Shown here: positions 27,117 to 35,996 of the stretch, in pieces
Layout: each line of letters begins with the position of its first letter
Position numbering within the stretch: the stretch's first letter is position 1
Source of the DNA: Novosphingobium terrae
GTDB lineage: Bacteria; Pseudomonadota; Alphaproteobacteria; Sphingomonadales; Sphingomonadaceae
NCBI RefSeq assembly: GCF_017163935.1
Contig: NZ_JABVZR010000001.1
Location: 1,798,001 to 1,862,000 of the forward strand
DNA: 64,000 bases
Direction: 5' to 3'
Position numbers and translations under genes: made by a program
Notes under the pieces: generated by a model
The model's database searches: none
Told to the model about the DNA's origin: nothing
Seen by the model: the letters and a program-made list of their open reading frames with translations, nothing else

Positions 27117-29678
27117 TCAGGCTGCAGTAGACTTTTTTATACCGGCATCGCCAGCGCCCAACATTTCGGCGAGAGCTTGCGCCGACAGTGGCTTGCTGAA
27201 CAGATATCCCTGAAGATGCGTACACCCCAGAGCTACAAGCATGTTCATTTGCTCTTCGGTCTCGACGCCCTCAGCTACGATGGCCATGTCGAGTTGCTCA
27301 CCCAGTCCGACGACTGCCTGGATGATCGCCTTGGCAGCCTTTGACGTTGCGATTTCATCCACAAACGACTTATCAATCTTGACCTTATCAAAGGGGAAAC
27401 GCTGAAAGTAGCTCAGTGATGAATATCCCACGCCAAAATCATCGATGAGTATCTGAATGCCAAGCGAGCGCAGCTCTTCGAGTTGCTTGAAAGTACCTTC
27501 GACATCGCGGATCACCAGCCCCTCAGTCACTTCGAGTTGAAGGCGATTGGCGGCCAAACCCGAGGCAGTCAGGGCCTCGCAAACCGTTGGCAGAAGCTTG
27601 TTCGACATGAACTGGATAGGCGACAGGTTGACGGCGACACGCATGTGCTTAGGCCAGCTTAGGGCGTCTGTGCAGGCACGCCGCAAGAGATTTTCGCCCA
27701 ATCGATCAATCAAACCGCACTCTTCAGCAAGCGGAATGAAAATGTCCGGACGGATTGGGCCACGCGTGGGATGAGTCCAGCGCGCCAAGGCCTCCGCGCT
27801 CGTGATCTGCAAGCTTTTTGTGGAAAGCAAGGGCTGGTAGGCAAGTGCGATTTCGTCCCCGGTCACCGCCCGTCGCAAGTCGCGCTCTATGGCGCGTCGA
27901 TCCTGCGCGGAAGCATCCATGTCGGCGTTGAAGAAGCAGGCATTAGGCTTGCCCATTCGCTTGGCACGGTAAAGAGCCAGATCGACATTTTCACGCAGTT
28001 GCTCCGTGCTTGAGCCGTCCTGCGGACCCATCACGATCCCCACCGACGCGCCCGCATGAACGACACCGAGTTCAGTGACAAACGGCTCCGAAAGTTTGGC
28101 AATGACGGCGTCGGCGATCATCCGTGCTCGGTGCCGTAACCGACCCCCGACCAGGACAATGACGAATTCGTCGCCGCCGGCACGGGCCGCCCACCCGGCA
28201 TGGTCGATGGCCGACTGCAGGCGTTGGCCAACCTGAGCGAGTACGAGATCTCCAGCGGGATGCCCGAACTGATCGTTGACGTCCTTGAACCGGTCAAGAT
28301 CGAGGCTCAGCAGGGCAAAGGGCTCGCCATCCTGTACCAAGCGGTGAAGGCGATCGATATAGCTTGCCCGATTAAGAAGCCCTGTCATCGAGTCGTAGTG
28401 CTCGAGACGCAAGACCTTGGCTTCAGCCATGCGCGTGTCGGTCACATCTTCCGACATTCCCAGAAGATATTGGTTAGGCCGGTCGGGACCGTCGATGACG
28501 ACCCGAACTGTGCGCAAGTGCCTGACCCCACCATCGTCGCGTGTAAAGGCGCTTTCAAAGACATGGGGATCTGGGGAGGCTATGGCCTCGCTGTCTCGTT
28601 GTTCGTAGTCAGCTCCTTGTTCCGGAAACAGCGCTTTATCCGTAGAGCCGACCATCTCTGATGCACGACGGCCAATAACCTGTTCTCCGGCGCGGTTGAC
28701 CATTAGATATTCTCGGCTGCTCACATCCTTGACGAACAGCATGGCGGGAAGATTGGTGATCACGCCATCAAGGAAAGCCTTGGCGTGCTGCCGCTCACGC
28801 TCGAGAGCCTTGCGTCGACTGACGTCTCTCACGATCGCGGCAAATCCCTGTTCGGCACCGGAGTCGCCCCACCGCGCCAATGACAGTTCGACCGGAAACT
28901 CGCTTCCGTCAGCCCTGATCGCGATCAGTTCGATGAAGGATCCAACCAGGCGCGTTGTACCGCCCCGTGCCGCCCGCGTGAAAAATTCGCGATGTCCTTC
29001 CGCAAGACGGTGGGGAATGATCAGGTCGAAATTTTGTCCCATAGCTTCGGCAGCCGAGCGTCCGAACATGCGCTCTGCCCCCGGATTCCAATAGACGATG
29101 ATGCCTTCTAGGTTGGCGGCGAGAACAGCATCAGACGTCGCATCGACCACCCTGGCCGCGATCTCGCCCATTCTACGATGCCGCCGTGCCTCGATCCTCT
29201 CCGATGCAAGCCGGGCCATATCGCTTAGAATTCTGGCCTGTTGGCTGGACAGTCCGACCCGGGGAGCGGGATCAAAGACGCATAAGGTACCAAGACAATG
29301 GCCGGAGCCTACGAACAGTGGTGCACCGGCATAAAAGCGTATGCCGCCGTCTTGGGCGACTAGCGGATTGGCTTTGAATCTGGGGTCAACACTGGCATCG
29401 GGCACCACCAGCAGTTCGCGCGAGGCTACGGTGTGCGTGCAAAACGCAACCTCACGCGATGTCTCAACAAAAGGGATGCCATGGCGGGACTTGAACCACT
29501 GCCTGTCGCGGTCGATCAGGCTGACCGCAGAGCTAGCTACGCCGAGAACCTCGGCCGCGAGGCGGGTCAGATCATCGAACTCCTGCTCGGCTGGCGAATC
29601 CAGAATGTCCAAAGCCATAAGCGCGGCAAGGCGCTCGTCTTCGGGCCAAGTATGAAAAGACGCAGATGAGAGATCCAT
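27117..29678 (-). CDS. GAF-PAS-PAS-GGDEF-EAL cyclic-di-GMP protein
   Basis: 853 residues. GAF ~20-165 (AVSLIDRDRQWFKSRHG, FYAGAPLFVGSGHCLGTLCV). Two PAS domains, ~175-290 and ~300-425. GGDEF ~430-590 with an intact active site (WAARAGGDEFVIVL), so diguanylate cyclase activity is possible. EAL ~600-845 has the signature residues: AEALARW, VNLSPIQF, DDFGVGYSSLSY, KIDKSFV, AEGVET and QGYLFSKPL, so phosphodiesterase activity is likely. No membrane segment. A bifunctional sensor linking several cytoplasmic cues to c-di-GMP. The net direction cannot be told. Confidence 0.93.
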   Translation of the reverse strand: MDLSSASFHTWPEDERLAALMALDILDSPAEQEFDDLTRLAAEVLGVASSAVSLIDRDRQWFKSRHGIPFVETSREVAFCTHTVASRELLVVPDASVDPRFKANPLVAQDGGIRFYAGAPLFVGSGHCLGTLCVFDPAPRVGLSSQQARILSDMARLASERIEARRHRRMGEIAARVVDATSDAVLAANLEGIIVYWNPGAERMFGRSAAEAMGQNFDLIIPHRLAEGHREFFTRAARGGTTRLVGSFIELIAIRADGSEFPVELSLARWGDSGAEQGFAAIVRDVSRRKALERERQHAKAFLDGVITNLPAMLFVKDVSSREYLMVNRAGEQVIGRRASEMVGSTDKALFPEQGADYEQRDSEAIASPDPHVFESAFTRDDGGVRHLRTVRVVIDGPDRPNQYLLGMSEDVTDTRMAEAKVLRLEHYDSMTGLLNRASYIDRLHRLVQDGEPFALLSLDLDRFKDVNDQFGHPAGDLVLAQVGQRLQSAIDHAGWAARAGGDEFVIVLVGGRLRHRARMIADAVIAKLSEPFVTELGVVHAGASVGIVMGPQDGSSTEQLRENVDLALYRAKRMGKPNACFFNADMDASAQDRRAIERDLRRAVTGDEIALAYQPLLSTKSLQITSAEALARWTHPTRGPIRPDIFIPLAEECGLIDRLGENLLRRACTDALSWPKHMRVAVNLSPIQFMSNKLLPTVCEALTASGLAANRLQLEVTEGLVIRDVEGTFKQLEELRSLGIQILIDDFGVGYSSLSYFQRFPFDKVKIDKSFVDEIATSKAAKAIIQAVVGLGEQLDMAIVAEGVETEEQMNMLVALGCTHLQGYLFSKPLSAQALAEMLGAGDAGIKKSTAA

Positions 29679-30318
29679 TCTGCAGCCCTATCCTCTGGAC
29701 TGTGACATGAGGAGAAACGATTGTTTACGTCGTTTTCCGTGGAAAGAGGCAATATTCTGGAAAGCATATGCCGAGCTCTCGCCTATAATGCGGTTTTTTT
29801 CGGCTAGATGAAGTATTCTCATTGTCATTACCGCAGTAAAACTAACATGGATTAGGACGATTTCCCTGGCAGCTTGCGCAAACAGGGCGCGGCTTCGGCG
29901 ATATCGCTTGCTTGTGAGGCAGAGTGATCCGCACCTTACCAAGGTGGCACGTTACGATCTTTCAGACCTGCCCTGGTCGGCAGGGACAGTCGGCAATCAG
30001 ATGCAAATCTTTTCCATGGAGATAGTCAGGGTTGCCCCTATTTGGACGGAGAGGTTGCAACGCTGACGGCGATGGGCAAGCCTTCGGTATGCCATGAACA
30101 CGGTCAAGGGAGCACATTTCCGTGAGGCGCTCCGGAAGTTTGCGCCTGTCGTTTTATCGGTAGAAGGTAGGTCCTCCATGACCACCGCCCGATCGGGGTG
30201 ACCGAAATCGGGACGGCCCGGCCATCGTATGCTGTAACAACTGTCCCCAATGAGAAACAAGGAGATGATATCTGACCCATGCAAGTCGCCAAAGGTGACC
30301 GTCCGGAGAGGAAAGCCA
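29679..30318. other. 640-bp intergenic region
   Basis: No convincing gene. It holds motif copy D at 29841-29887. A short plus-strand ORF near 30094-30198 (MNTVKGAHFREALRKFAPVV) has no ribosome site and is not called. The GGDEF-EAL promoter and the promoter of the 52-residue gene at 30319 must lie here. Confidence 0.6.
29841..29887 (+). promoter_or_regulatory. Repeated upstream motif plus short hairpin, copy D
   Basis: TAACATGGATTAGGACGATT (29843-29862), then CCCTG (29864-29868) and CAGGG (29883-29887) as a 5-bp hairpin. It parallels copy C base for base over most of ~50 bp. It is 163 bp upstream of the GGDEF-EAL start (opposite strand) and 456 bp before the small gene at 30319, so its target is unclear. 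An unannotated small transcript is possible. Confidence 0.5.
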
Positions 30319-30477
30319 ATGTTCGATCAGATCGACGCCGCCTACTATCGTATGCGCGCAGATGAGGAGCGCGAAAAAGCCACCGACACCGATGCCCGCG
30401 AGGCAATCAGGCATCGGACCAGGGCGGCTCTTTTCGAAAAGAGAGCAAAGGTGCTTTTGAGTTCCACGGCACCCTGA
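30319..30477 (+). CDS. Small helical protein of 52 residues
   Basis: MFDQIDAAYYRMRADEEREK and onward: a charged, helix-forming peptide with no membrane segment, preceded by GGAGAGGAAAG. Short proteins with the AAYYRMRADEER pattern are frequent in alphaproteobacteria, but no function is known to me. Convergent with the receiver at 30537. Confidence 0.6.
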   Translation: MFDQIDAAYYRMRADEEREKATDTDAREAIRHRTRAALFEKRAKVLLSSTAP

Positions 30478-30536
30478 GCGCGAGGGAATAGGGCGCCCGC
30501 TGAAAGGTGAGCGCCCGCTATCCAGCAATGGAGGGA

Positions 30537-30893
30537 TCAACTTCGCCGGGTTTTGAACGCCCTGAACGCCTCGACGAGAGATTTCGGGTCAACGGGCTTG
30601 TGGAGAATGACACAAGGCTCGTATTCGCTAAGCGCGACATCAGGCGTTCCGGTCACAAAAATCGTAGGGACCGGTCCCACGGCCTCATGGATCGCTTTTA
30701 TGGCACGCGGCCCGAAACCTTGAGCAAGCGTGACGTCGCAGGTGATGATATCCGGGCGCCTCTCCGTCGCGGCGGCAATCGCGCGCTCCTCTGAACTTGC
30801 AAAGGCAAAGGAGTACGCACCGTGCTCCTCAAGCTGTTCGGCCAGATCCAGGGCGATCAGGATCTCATCCTCAATGATCAGGACGTGGGTCAT
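30537..30893 (-). CDS. Stand-alone response-regulator receiver
   Basis: 118 residues, receiver only. VLIIEDEILIALDLAEQLEEHG gives the acidic pocket, and the phospho-Asp sits in DIITCDVTLAQG. Thr in IFVTGTPD and the Lys-Pro switch in ILHKPVDPKSLVEAF are present. It follows the next receiver gene on the same strand after 80 bp, so it probably belongs to the LOV / CheB-CheR-HWE operon as its most distal gene. Confidence 0.88.
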   Translation of the reverse strand: MTHVLIIEDEILIALDLAEQLEEHGAYSFAFASSEERAIAAATERRPDIITCDVTLAQGFGPRAIKAIHEAVGPVPTIFVTGTPDVALSEYEPCVILHKPVDPKSLVEAFRAFKTRRS

Positions 30894-30973
30894 CTAGAAT
30901 ATCCGCCAGTTTGCCATTGGCTGCACGTTGGTTGTCGAGAGTCTTCAGGGCGAGACCGGACTTTTTTCTCGGG

Positions 30974-31339
30974 TCATTCAGCCCCGCATTCGCTGAGGGC
31001 CTTTTTCAACGCCGTCCTCAGCGCCGAGGGAGAGCAGGGCTTCGAGCAAATTTGCGCGGCGGGATAGCGTGTTTTGAGCTGCGCCTCATCGGCATGCGCA
31101 GAATGAAAAATCAGCGGGACGCCAGCATCACGCAATCGGTCGGCCACCGGAAAGACCTCGGCATCCAGCAACCGCACGTCGAGAATTGCACAGTTGGGCA
31201 TGCCGCTTTCCAGTGCGTCCAGAGAGCTGCTGACCGTTTCATAGGGGCCCTCGGCCTGGAGTCCGGCCTCTTCGACCATATCCTGAACATCGAGCGCCAC
31301 GAGCATCTCATCCTCTACGATCATCACGCTGCGGCTCAT
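30974..31339 (-). CDS. Stand-alone response-regulator receiver
   Basis: 121 residues, receiver only: VMIVEDEMLVALDVQDMVEEAG, phospho-Asp in CAILDVRLLDAE, switch region FHSAHADE, Lys in ICSKPCSPSAL. Its ATG overlaps the stop of the upstream HWE kinase (ATGA), so the two are translationally coupled. It is the best candidate for that kinase's direct partner. Confidence 0.9.
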   Translation of the reverse strand: MSRSVMIVEDEMLVALDVQDMVEEAGLQAEGPYETVSSSLDALESGMPNCAILDVRLLDAEVFPVADRLRDAGVPLIFHSAHADEAQLKTRYPAAQICSKPCSPSALRTALKKALSECGAE

Positions 31340-34300
31340 GGATGCAGCACCCTGGAAGGCAGACGCATCGTCAGGATGAAGCGCGTGTCGTCGACCTTTT
31401 GCGCCAATTCGGCCTTGATCTGGCGTGCCGAAGCCGTGACTAGAACCGTGCCGAAGCCTTCACTTTCGTTGATATCGATCGGACGATCTCCCTCTTCGCG
31501 CCACTCCAGCGCGATATTGTCTCCATCATGGCGCCACGCGATAGCCAGCAAGCCATCGCGCCCGTCCAGCACACCATATTTGGCTGAGTTGGTCGTCCAC
31601 TCATGGAAAATCAGAGCCAGCGATGACAGGCTGGCACGGTCGATAAGCAGGTCCGGCCCTTCCAGCTTGATGCGAGCATGCTCGTGGTAGGGGGCCAGCG
31701 TGGTTTTCAACAGATCCCTGAGCGGGATGGACTGCTGATCTCCCGAAGGCGCTGCCAGTGAATGGGCCCTGCCCAGAGCGGCAATGCGTTCCCTCAGATC
31801 CTCGCTGTAACTGCGCACATCGTTGTGCGAACGCCCCACCGCAGAAATCATCGCGCTGACGATGGCGAAGAGGTTCTTCACCCGGTGGTTCATTTCCCGC
31901 AGCATCAGCGCGCGGGTTTCGGCCACCGTATATTCGGCGGTCATGTCGATGGCGGTGCCGATCAGCCGCCCGGGCCCAGCGCCAATCATCGGCCGGCCGA
32001 AGGCCTTGATGTGCCGGATTCCATCGGGCTGGGTCATCACCCGCACGGCCGCCTCGAAATCCAGCCCCTTGGCAGCCGCATCCCGCAAACTTTCACCGAT
32101 CAGCGCCCGATCTTCCGGCAAGACATTTTGGAGGACATGGTCCAACTCGACCTCACCCTCATGAGGAAGGCCAAGCATACTACGACTGGCGGCATCAAGA
32201 CGCAGATCCGGGCCCCGGATGCCATATTCCCAGATGCCGATGCCACCGGCCCGCATCGCCAATTGCAACCTCTCGCGCTCACCGGCGAGATCGCTCTCCA
32301 TCGAAAGCGCCTCGGTAATATCGGTGAGGACCAGTGTGGCACCATCGACTGTGCCATGCTGCGTGCGATAGGGCAGCACGCGCAGCGCCAGCGTTCGCGT
32401 GCCATCGCGGGTCAGCACACGCCGCTGGACAGGTTCGCCTGTCCCCGCAACCTTGCGGGCATCATCGAGGTAAGCGCTGTCGTCTAACTTGCTGGCGACG
32501 TCGGCGAGCAGCCGCCCGCGATCGGCCGGCTGCAGCGGGAAGATGCGCGTCGATGCCTCGGTGAAGCTGCGGATGCGCAGCGCGCCGTCCAGCACGATGA
32601 CTGCGAGTTCGGTCGATTCAAAGAAATTGCGCAAATCCGCATTGGCGACGGTGAGTTGGTCCACCTTGCTTTTCAGCTCGTCATTGACGGTGGAGAGCTC
32701 CTCATTGGTCGATTGCAGCTCCTCATTCATCGACATCATTTCTTCGTTGGAGCTCTTCAGCTCCTCATTGGCAGTTTCCAGCTCCTCCACCACTGTGCGC
32801 AGCTTGTGCCTCGTGAGCCGCAGTTCCTCCTCCAGCGCCTCCATGTGATCGTTGCCGCTTTCGATCTCGGTCAGATCAGGATCGTCGAAGGGTTGAAAGC
32901 CGCCCCGATCATGGAAAACCACCAGCAGCGTGTCATCCGGCAAGGGCTCACAGACGGTTTCGATGGGTTGTATACCGTAATCTGTGCGCACTTCGACGGC
33001 GCGTGCGACCACCCGCTTGCGGCTGTCGCGAGCCTGACGAAGCAGGGGCCCCAGCACATCGCGAAGCCCCGGCTTGGCCAGGGAAATGGCATTGGAACCA
33101 CCTGCGCGAGTGACCGGAAAATCGAAATAGCGGCTGAGCTTGCCATAGGCTCCCAGCACCGCACCATCCTGATTGACCACCATCGAGGGCGGCGCATAGC
33201 GCTCGGTCAGACGCTGGATCGCCACTGAGGCGTCCGCTGGCTTGCGCTCGCCAGTGCGTCGTCCGCTTTCTTCCCGGCGCCGCGTGATGCCACGCTCGGC
33301 TGCAGGCAGATCGATGGGGTAGCTGGGGTTGCCCGCGCCGCGTTCGAAGATGCGGGCGTGATGGTCGATGGCCGGGAAAAGATGGTCGAAGCGGCCGATG
33401 CTCTCGGACGGGCCGAGGAAGAGATAGCCGCCCGGTTTCAGGGCGTAATGCAGCAGTGGCATCACGGATTGCTGCAACCGGTCGTCAAAATAGATTAGCA
33501 GATTGCGACAGGAGATGAGGTCGATCCGCGAAAAAGGCGGATCTTTCACCAGGCTGTGGTTTGAGAAACGGATGAGATCGCGCACCGGGCCGATGATCGA
33601 GAACCGCTCGCCATGCGGCATGGTCCAGCATTCGCGTAGCGCGGCCGGGATGTCGGCCAGAGCGGCGGCGGGATAGCTTCCCTCGCGCGCGATGCCCAGC
33701 ATCTGCTCGTCGATGTCCGAGGCGAAGATCTGGACCGGATTGTCCAAGCCCAGCTCGCGCGAAACCTCAGCGAAAAGCATCGCGATGGTGTAGGCTTCCT
33801 CGCCGCTGGAGCAGCCGGGCACCCAGACGCGGATGTCCTCGCCATCGCTCTCGCGCAGAAGCGGCTCGATCACCTTGGCGCGCAGGGCGGCGAACATCTC
33901 GGGATCGCGGAAGAAGCGGGTGACGTTGATAAGCAGGTCGCGGAACAGTGCCTCGCATTCGGCGCTGTCTGAACGGATACGCTGAAGATAGGCCCGCCCA
34001 GACGCGATAGAGAGCACATGCATGCGCCGCTCAACCCGGCGGATCAGCGTGGAACGCTTATAGCCAGAAAAATCGTGCCCGATGGCATTGCGCAGCGTGT
34101 GGCAGAGGTCATCGACATGGTCAGCGACGAGTTCGGCCTCCTCCTCGCTCGCATCGCCGGCGCTGCGCCCGAAAAAGGCGCCGAGGCAGTCAAGGATCTC
34201 GCTGGGCTGCTTGACGTAATCGACCAGTCCGGTCCCGACGGCGGCCAAGGGCATGCCGTCATATTTGGCGGTCTCGGGCTGTTGCACGACGCAGACACCG

Positions 34301-34773
34301 CCATGCTCCTTGATGGCGCGCAGACCTGTCGATCCGTCCGCCCCGGTCCCGGAGAGGATGACGCAGGCCGCATTGGCTTGCTGGTCAACCGCAAGGGAGA
34401 CGAAGAAGTCGTCGATCGGGCGGCGCAGCCCGCGTGGCTGTGCAAAATCGGTGAGTTGCAGATGCCCATTCTGCAGCGCCAGACCGCGCCCCGGCGGGAT
34501 GATGTAGACGTGATCGGATTGGAGGGCCTCGCCGCCCTCGCATTGCAGCACACGCAGTGGCCCGGCCCGATCGAGCAGTTGGGCCAGCATGCTTTCGTAA
34601 TTCGGATCCAGATGCTGGACGATCACGAAAGCCATGTTTGTCGGTGGCTGGGCTGCCGCAAGCATGTCACGCAGGGCCTCAAGCCCACCCGCCGAGGCGC
34701 CAATGCCGATGATTGGCACCTTGGTTTCGGTCGCTTCCGACTGCATGCCATCCTTCATCTTGTTTTCGTTCAC
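31336..34773 (-). CDS. CheB-CheR-PAS-HWE histidine kinase
   Basis: 1145 residues from GTG 34773. CheB-type methylesterase ~20-200 with Ser in IGIGASAGGLEAL, His in VIVQHLDPNYES and Asp in LSGTGADGSTG. CheR methyltransferase ~215-490 (RFFRDPEMF, VWVPGCSSGEEAYTIAML, FASDIDEQML, LISCRNLLIYF). A heptad coiled coil ~650-710 (ELETANEELKSSNEEMMSMN), PAS domains ~715-950, then an HWE kinase (LMLREMNHRVKNLFAIVSAM, LIFHEWTTNSAKYG, IALEWREEGD). Soluble. Such hybrids link methylation-type adaptation modules to stress phospho-relays. GTGA overlap with the LOV gene upstream and ATGA overlap with the receiver downstream tie all three together. Confidence 0.93.
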   Translation of the reverse strand: MNENKMKDGMQSEATETKVPIIGIGASAGGLEALRDMLAAAQPPTNMAFVIVQHLDPNYESMLAQLLDRAGPLRVLQCEGGEALQSDHVYIIPPGRGLALQNGHLQLTDFAQPRGLRRPIDDFFVSLAVDQQANAACVILSGTGADGSTGLRAIKEHGGVCVVQQPETAKYDGMPLAAVGTGLVDYVKQPSEILDCLGAFFGRSAGDASEEEAELVADHVDDLCHTLRNAIGHDFSGYKRSTLIRRVERRMHVLSIASGRAYLQRIRSDSAECEALFRDLLINVTRFFRDPEMFAALRAKVIEPLLRESDGEDIRVWVPGCSSGEEAYTIAMLFAEVSRELGLDNPVQIFASDIDEQMLGIAREGSYPAAALADIPAALRECWTMPHGERFSIIGPVRDLIRFSNHSLVKDPPFSRIDLISCRNLLIYFDDRLQQSVMPLLHYALKPGGYLFLGPSESIGRFDHLFPAIDHHARIFERGAGNPSYPIDLPAAERGITRRREESGRRTGERKPADASVAIQRLTERYAPPSMVVNQDGAVLGAYGKLSRYFDFPVTRAGGSNAISLAKPGLRDVLGPLLRQARDSRKRVVARAVEVRTDYGIQPIETVCEPLPDDTLLVVFHDRGGFQPFDDPDLTEIESGNDHMEALEEELRLTRHKLRTVVEELETANEELKSSNEEMMSMNEELQSTNEELSTVNDELKSKVDQLTVANADLRNFFESTELAVIVLDGALRIRSFTEASTRIFPLQPADRGRLLADVASKLDDSAYLDDARKVAGTGEPVQRRVLTRDGTRTLALRVLPYRTQHGTVDGATLVLTDITEALSMESDLAGERERLQLAMRAGGIGIWEYGIRGPDLRLDAASRSMLGLPHEGEVELDHVLQNVLPEDRALIGESLRDAAAKGLDFEAAVRVMTQPDGIRHIKAFGRPMIGAGPGRLIGTAIDMTAEYTVAETRALMLREMNHRVKNLFAIVSAMISAVGRSHNDVRSYSEDLRERIAALGRAHSLAAPSGDQQSIPLRDLLKTTLAPYHEHARIKLEGPDLLIDRASLSSLALIFHEWTTNSAKYGVLDGRDGLLAIAWRHDGDNIALEWREEGDRPIDINESEGFGTVLVTASARQIKAELAQKVDDTRFILTMRLPSRVLHP

Positions 34774-35330
34774 AGCAGCGAACTATCATCGAGATTGGCG
34801 AGGATGAGCTTGGCCTGAGCTATCGCATGGGCTGAGTTGGCCACGGTCGTGAGCGTGCCTTCCACAATGATGCCACTCTCTGCGGCCAGAGGGCTCAGGC
34901 GCGTGAGCGTCTTGCCCAACTCCTGATCATAGGCCTGCAGGCGCTCGGGGTGGGCGCCGCTCACATCGAACTGCGACGCGAAGATAAAGCGTGTCTCTCC
35001 CGACAGCGCCCGCAGCCGCGACATATAGAGCAGGTTGACGAAGGCCGTACCGTCCTTCTTGAAATTGAGGATCGGGGTGCGGACATTCGCAGCGGCGTCA
35101 TTCGCTAGAAACGCTCGCAGTTTGGCCCGGGCCTCTCGGTCATCCGCGTTGCCTTGCAGCACCCGGCAATTGCGTCCGATCAGATCTTGTCCGCCATAGC
35201 CCGTTAGCTCCTGAAACCGACGGTTGATCAGGCGCAGCGGCGTGTCGCCATCGGGCGAGGCCAAGGCGAGTGCGATGGGAGAGTTCTCGAAAAAGGTGCC
35301 CAGTTCCGCAGGGATCGTCACGTCATGCAC
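34770..35330 (-). CDS. LOV-domain (blue-light type) PAS protein
   Basis: 186 residues from GTG 35330. Residues ~5-130 are a PAS/LOV domain with the photo-adduct cysteine in LIGRNCRVLQGNADD. The flavin-contact Asn residues lie in RTPILNFKKDGTAFVNLLYMSRL and the signalling Gln in FIFASQFDVSG. That set is what an FMN-binding LOV photosensor requires. The C-terminal ~50 residues are helical (Jalpha-like plus LTTVANSAHAIAQAKLILANL) with no output domain. It overlaps the CheB-CheR-HWE kinase gene, which is probably its signalling target. Confidence 0.85.
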   Translation of the reverse strand: MHDVTIPAELGTFFENSPIALALASPDGDTPLRLINRRFQELTGYGGQDLIGRNCRVLQGNADDREARAKLRAFLANDAAANVRTPILNFKKDGTAFVNLLYMSRLRALSGETRFIFASQFDVSGAHPERLQAYDQELGKTLTRLSPLAAESGIIVEGTLTTVANSAHAIAQAKLILANLDDSSLL

Positions 35331-35544
35331 GTCATCAGTCTCCGGCCTGCATGGTGAACTTTATCCTTCTGAACCACTGTGTCTTTTGGGCGAGCCTTGG
35401 CGATCTGCTCGAAACGCTTGAAACGGCAACACGTTTCCCTGTGACGGATTCCTTTTGCCGAGTCATGGGGGAAGTGGAGGTCTCTTCACCAATTTTCGTG
35501 CCCCCGAGGGACACATTCGCCGACCTACTATCTGATCGGCTAAA

Positions 35545-35813
35545 GGCATCCTCGATGATGACGGGCTGTTTATGCTGACGGATTTCGTGGCAGATCGTGG
35601 TTTCAAGGGGCAGTTCATCCCCGGCACGAGGCCGAAGCCGATCTCATCGCGTGTTGCGCAGGCGATTCAGCGTGATTCGGTTACGCGGGCCACGGCGGCA
35701 AAGCCTGTCGCGGTTAGGCGGCCAATCGCCCCGAGGATCGCAGGTACGGCCTCAATTCCTTCGACGAGGTCAAGGTCATCCTGGTGATCGGTGGAAGCGA
35801 CTTTTTCTGCCAT
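35545..35813 (-). pseudogene. GAF-domain sensor remnant
   Basis: From ATG 35813 the minus strand reads MAEKVASTDHQDDLDLVEGI, then AIGRLTATGFAAVARVTESR and a stop where GAF relatives have Trp (RVTE-x-RWIAC). It continues IACATRDEIGFGLVPG. A one-base shift then gives GDELPLETTICHEIRQHKQP and VIIEDA before similarity ends near 35545. So one nonsense change, one frameshift and a missing C-terminus. The rest of the 35331-35996 gap shows nothing else. It lies between the hybrid kinase and the LOV gene, all on the same strand. Confidence 0.7.
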
Positions 35814-35996
35814 GGGCCGTGGGCCTAATCGGAGAAGCCGCGTCTGTCGCGCTTCAACTTCATTTTACCCCTTGGATAAGAGCAGCCGATCGGCCCGAAC
35901 CAGCTCGCACTGGATCGTGGTGTGGCGACGTTCGCGCAATGAGGTGCAGCGCTGGCAGGCTGAAAGCGTAGGAGACTGTTGGGACATGCCTTTAAT

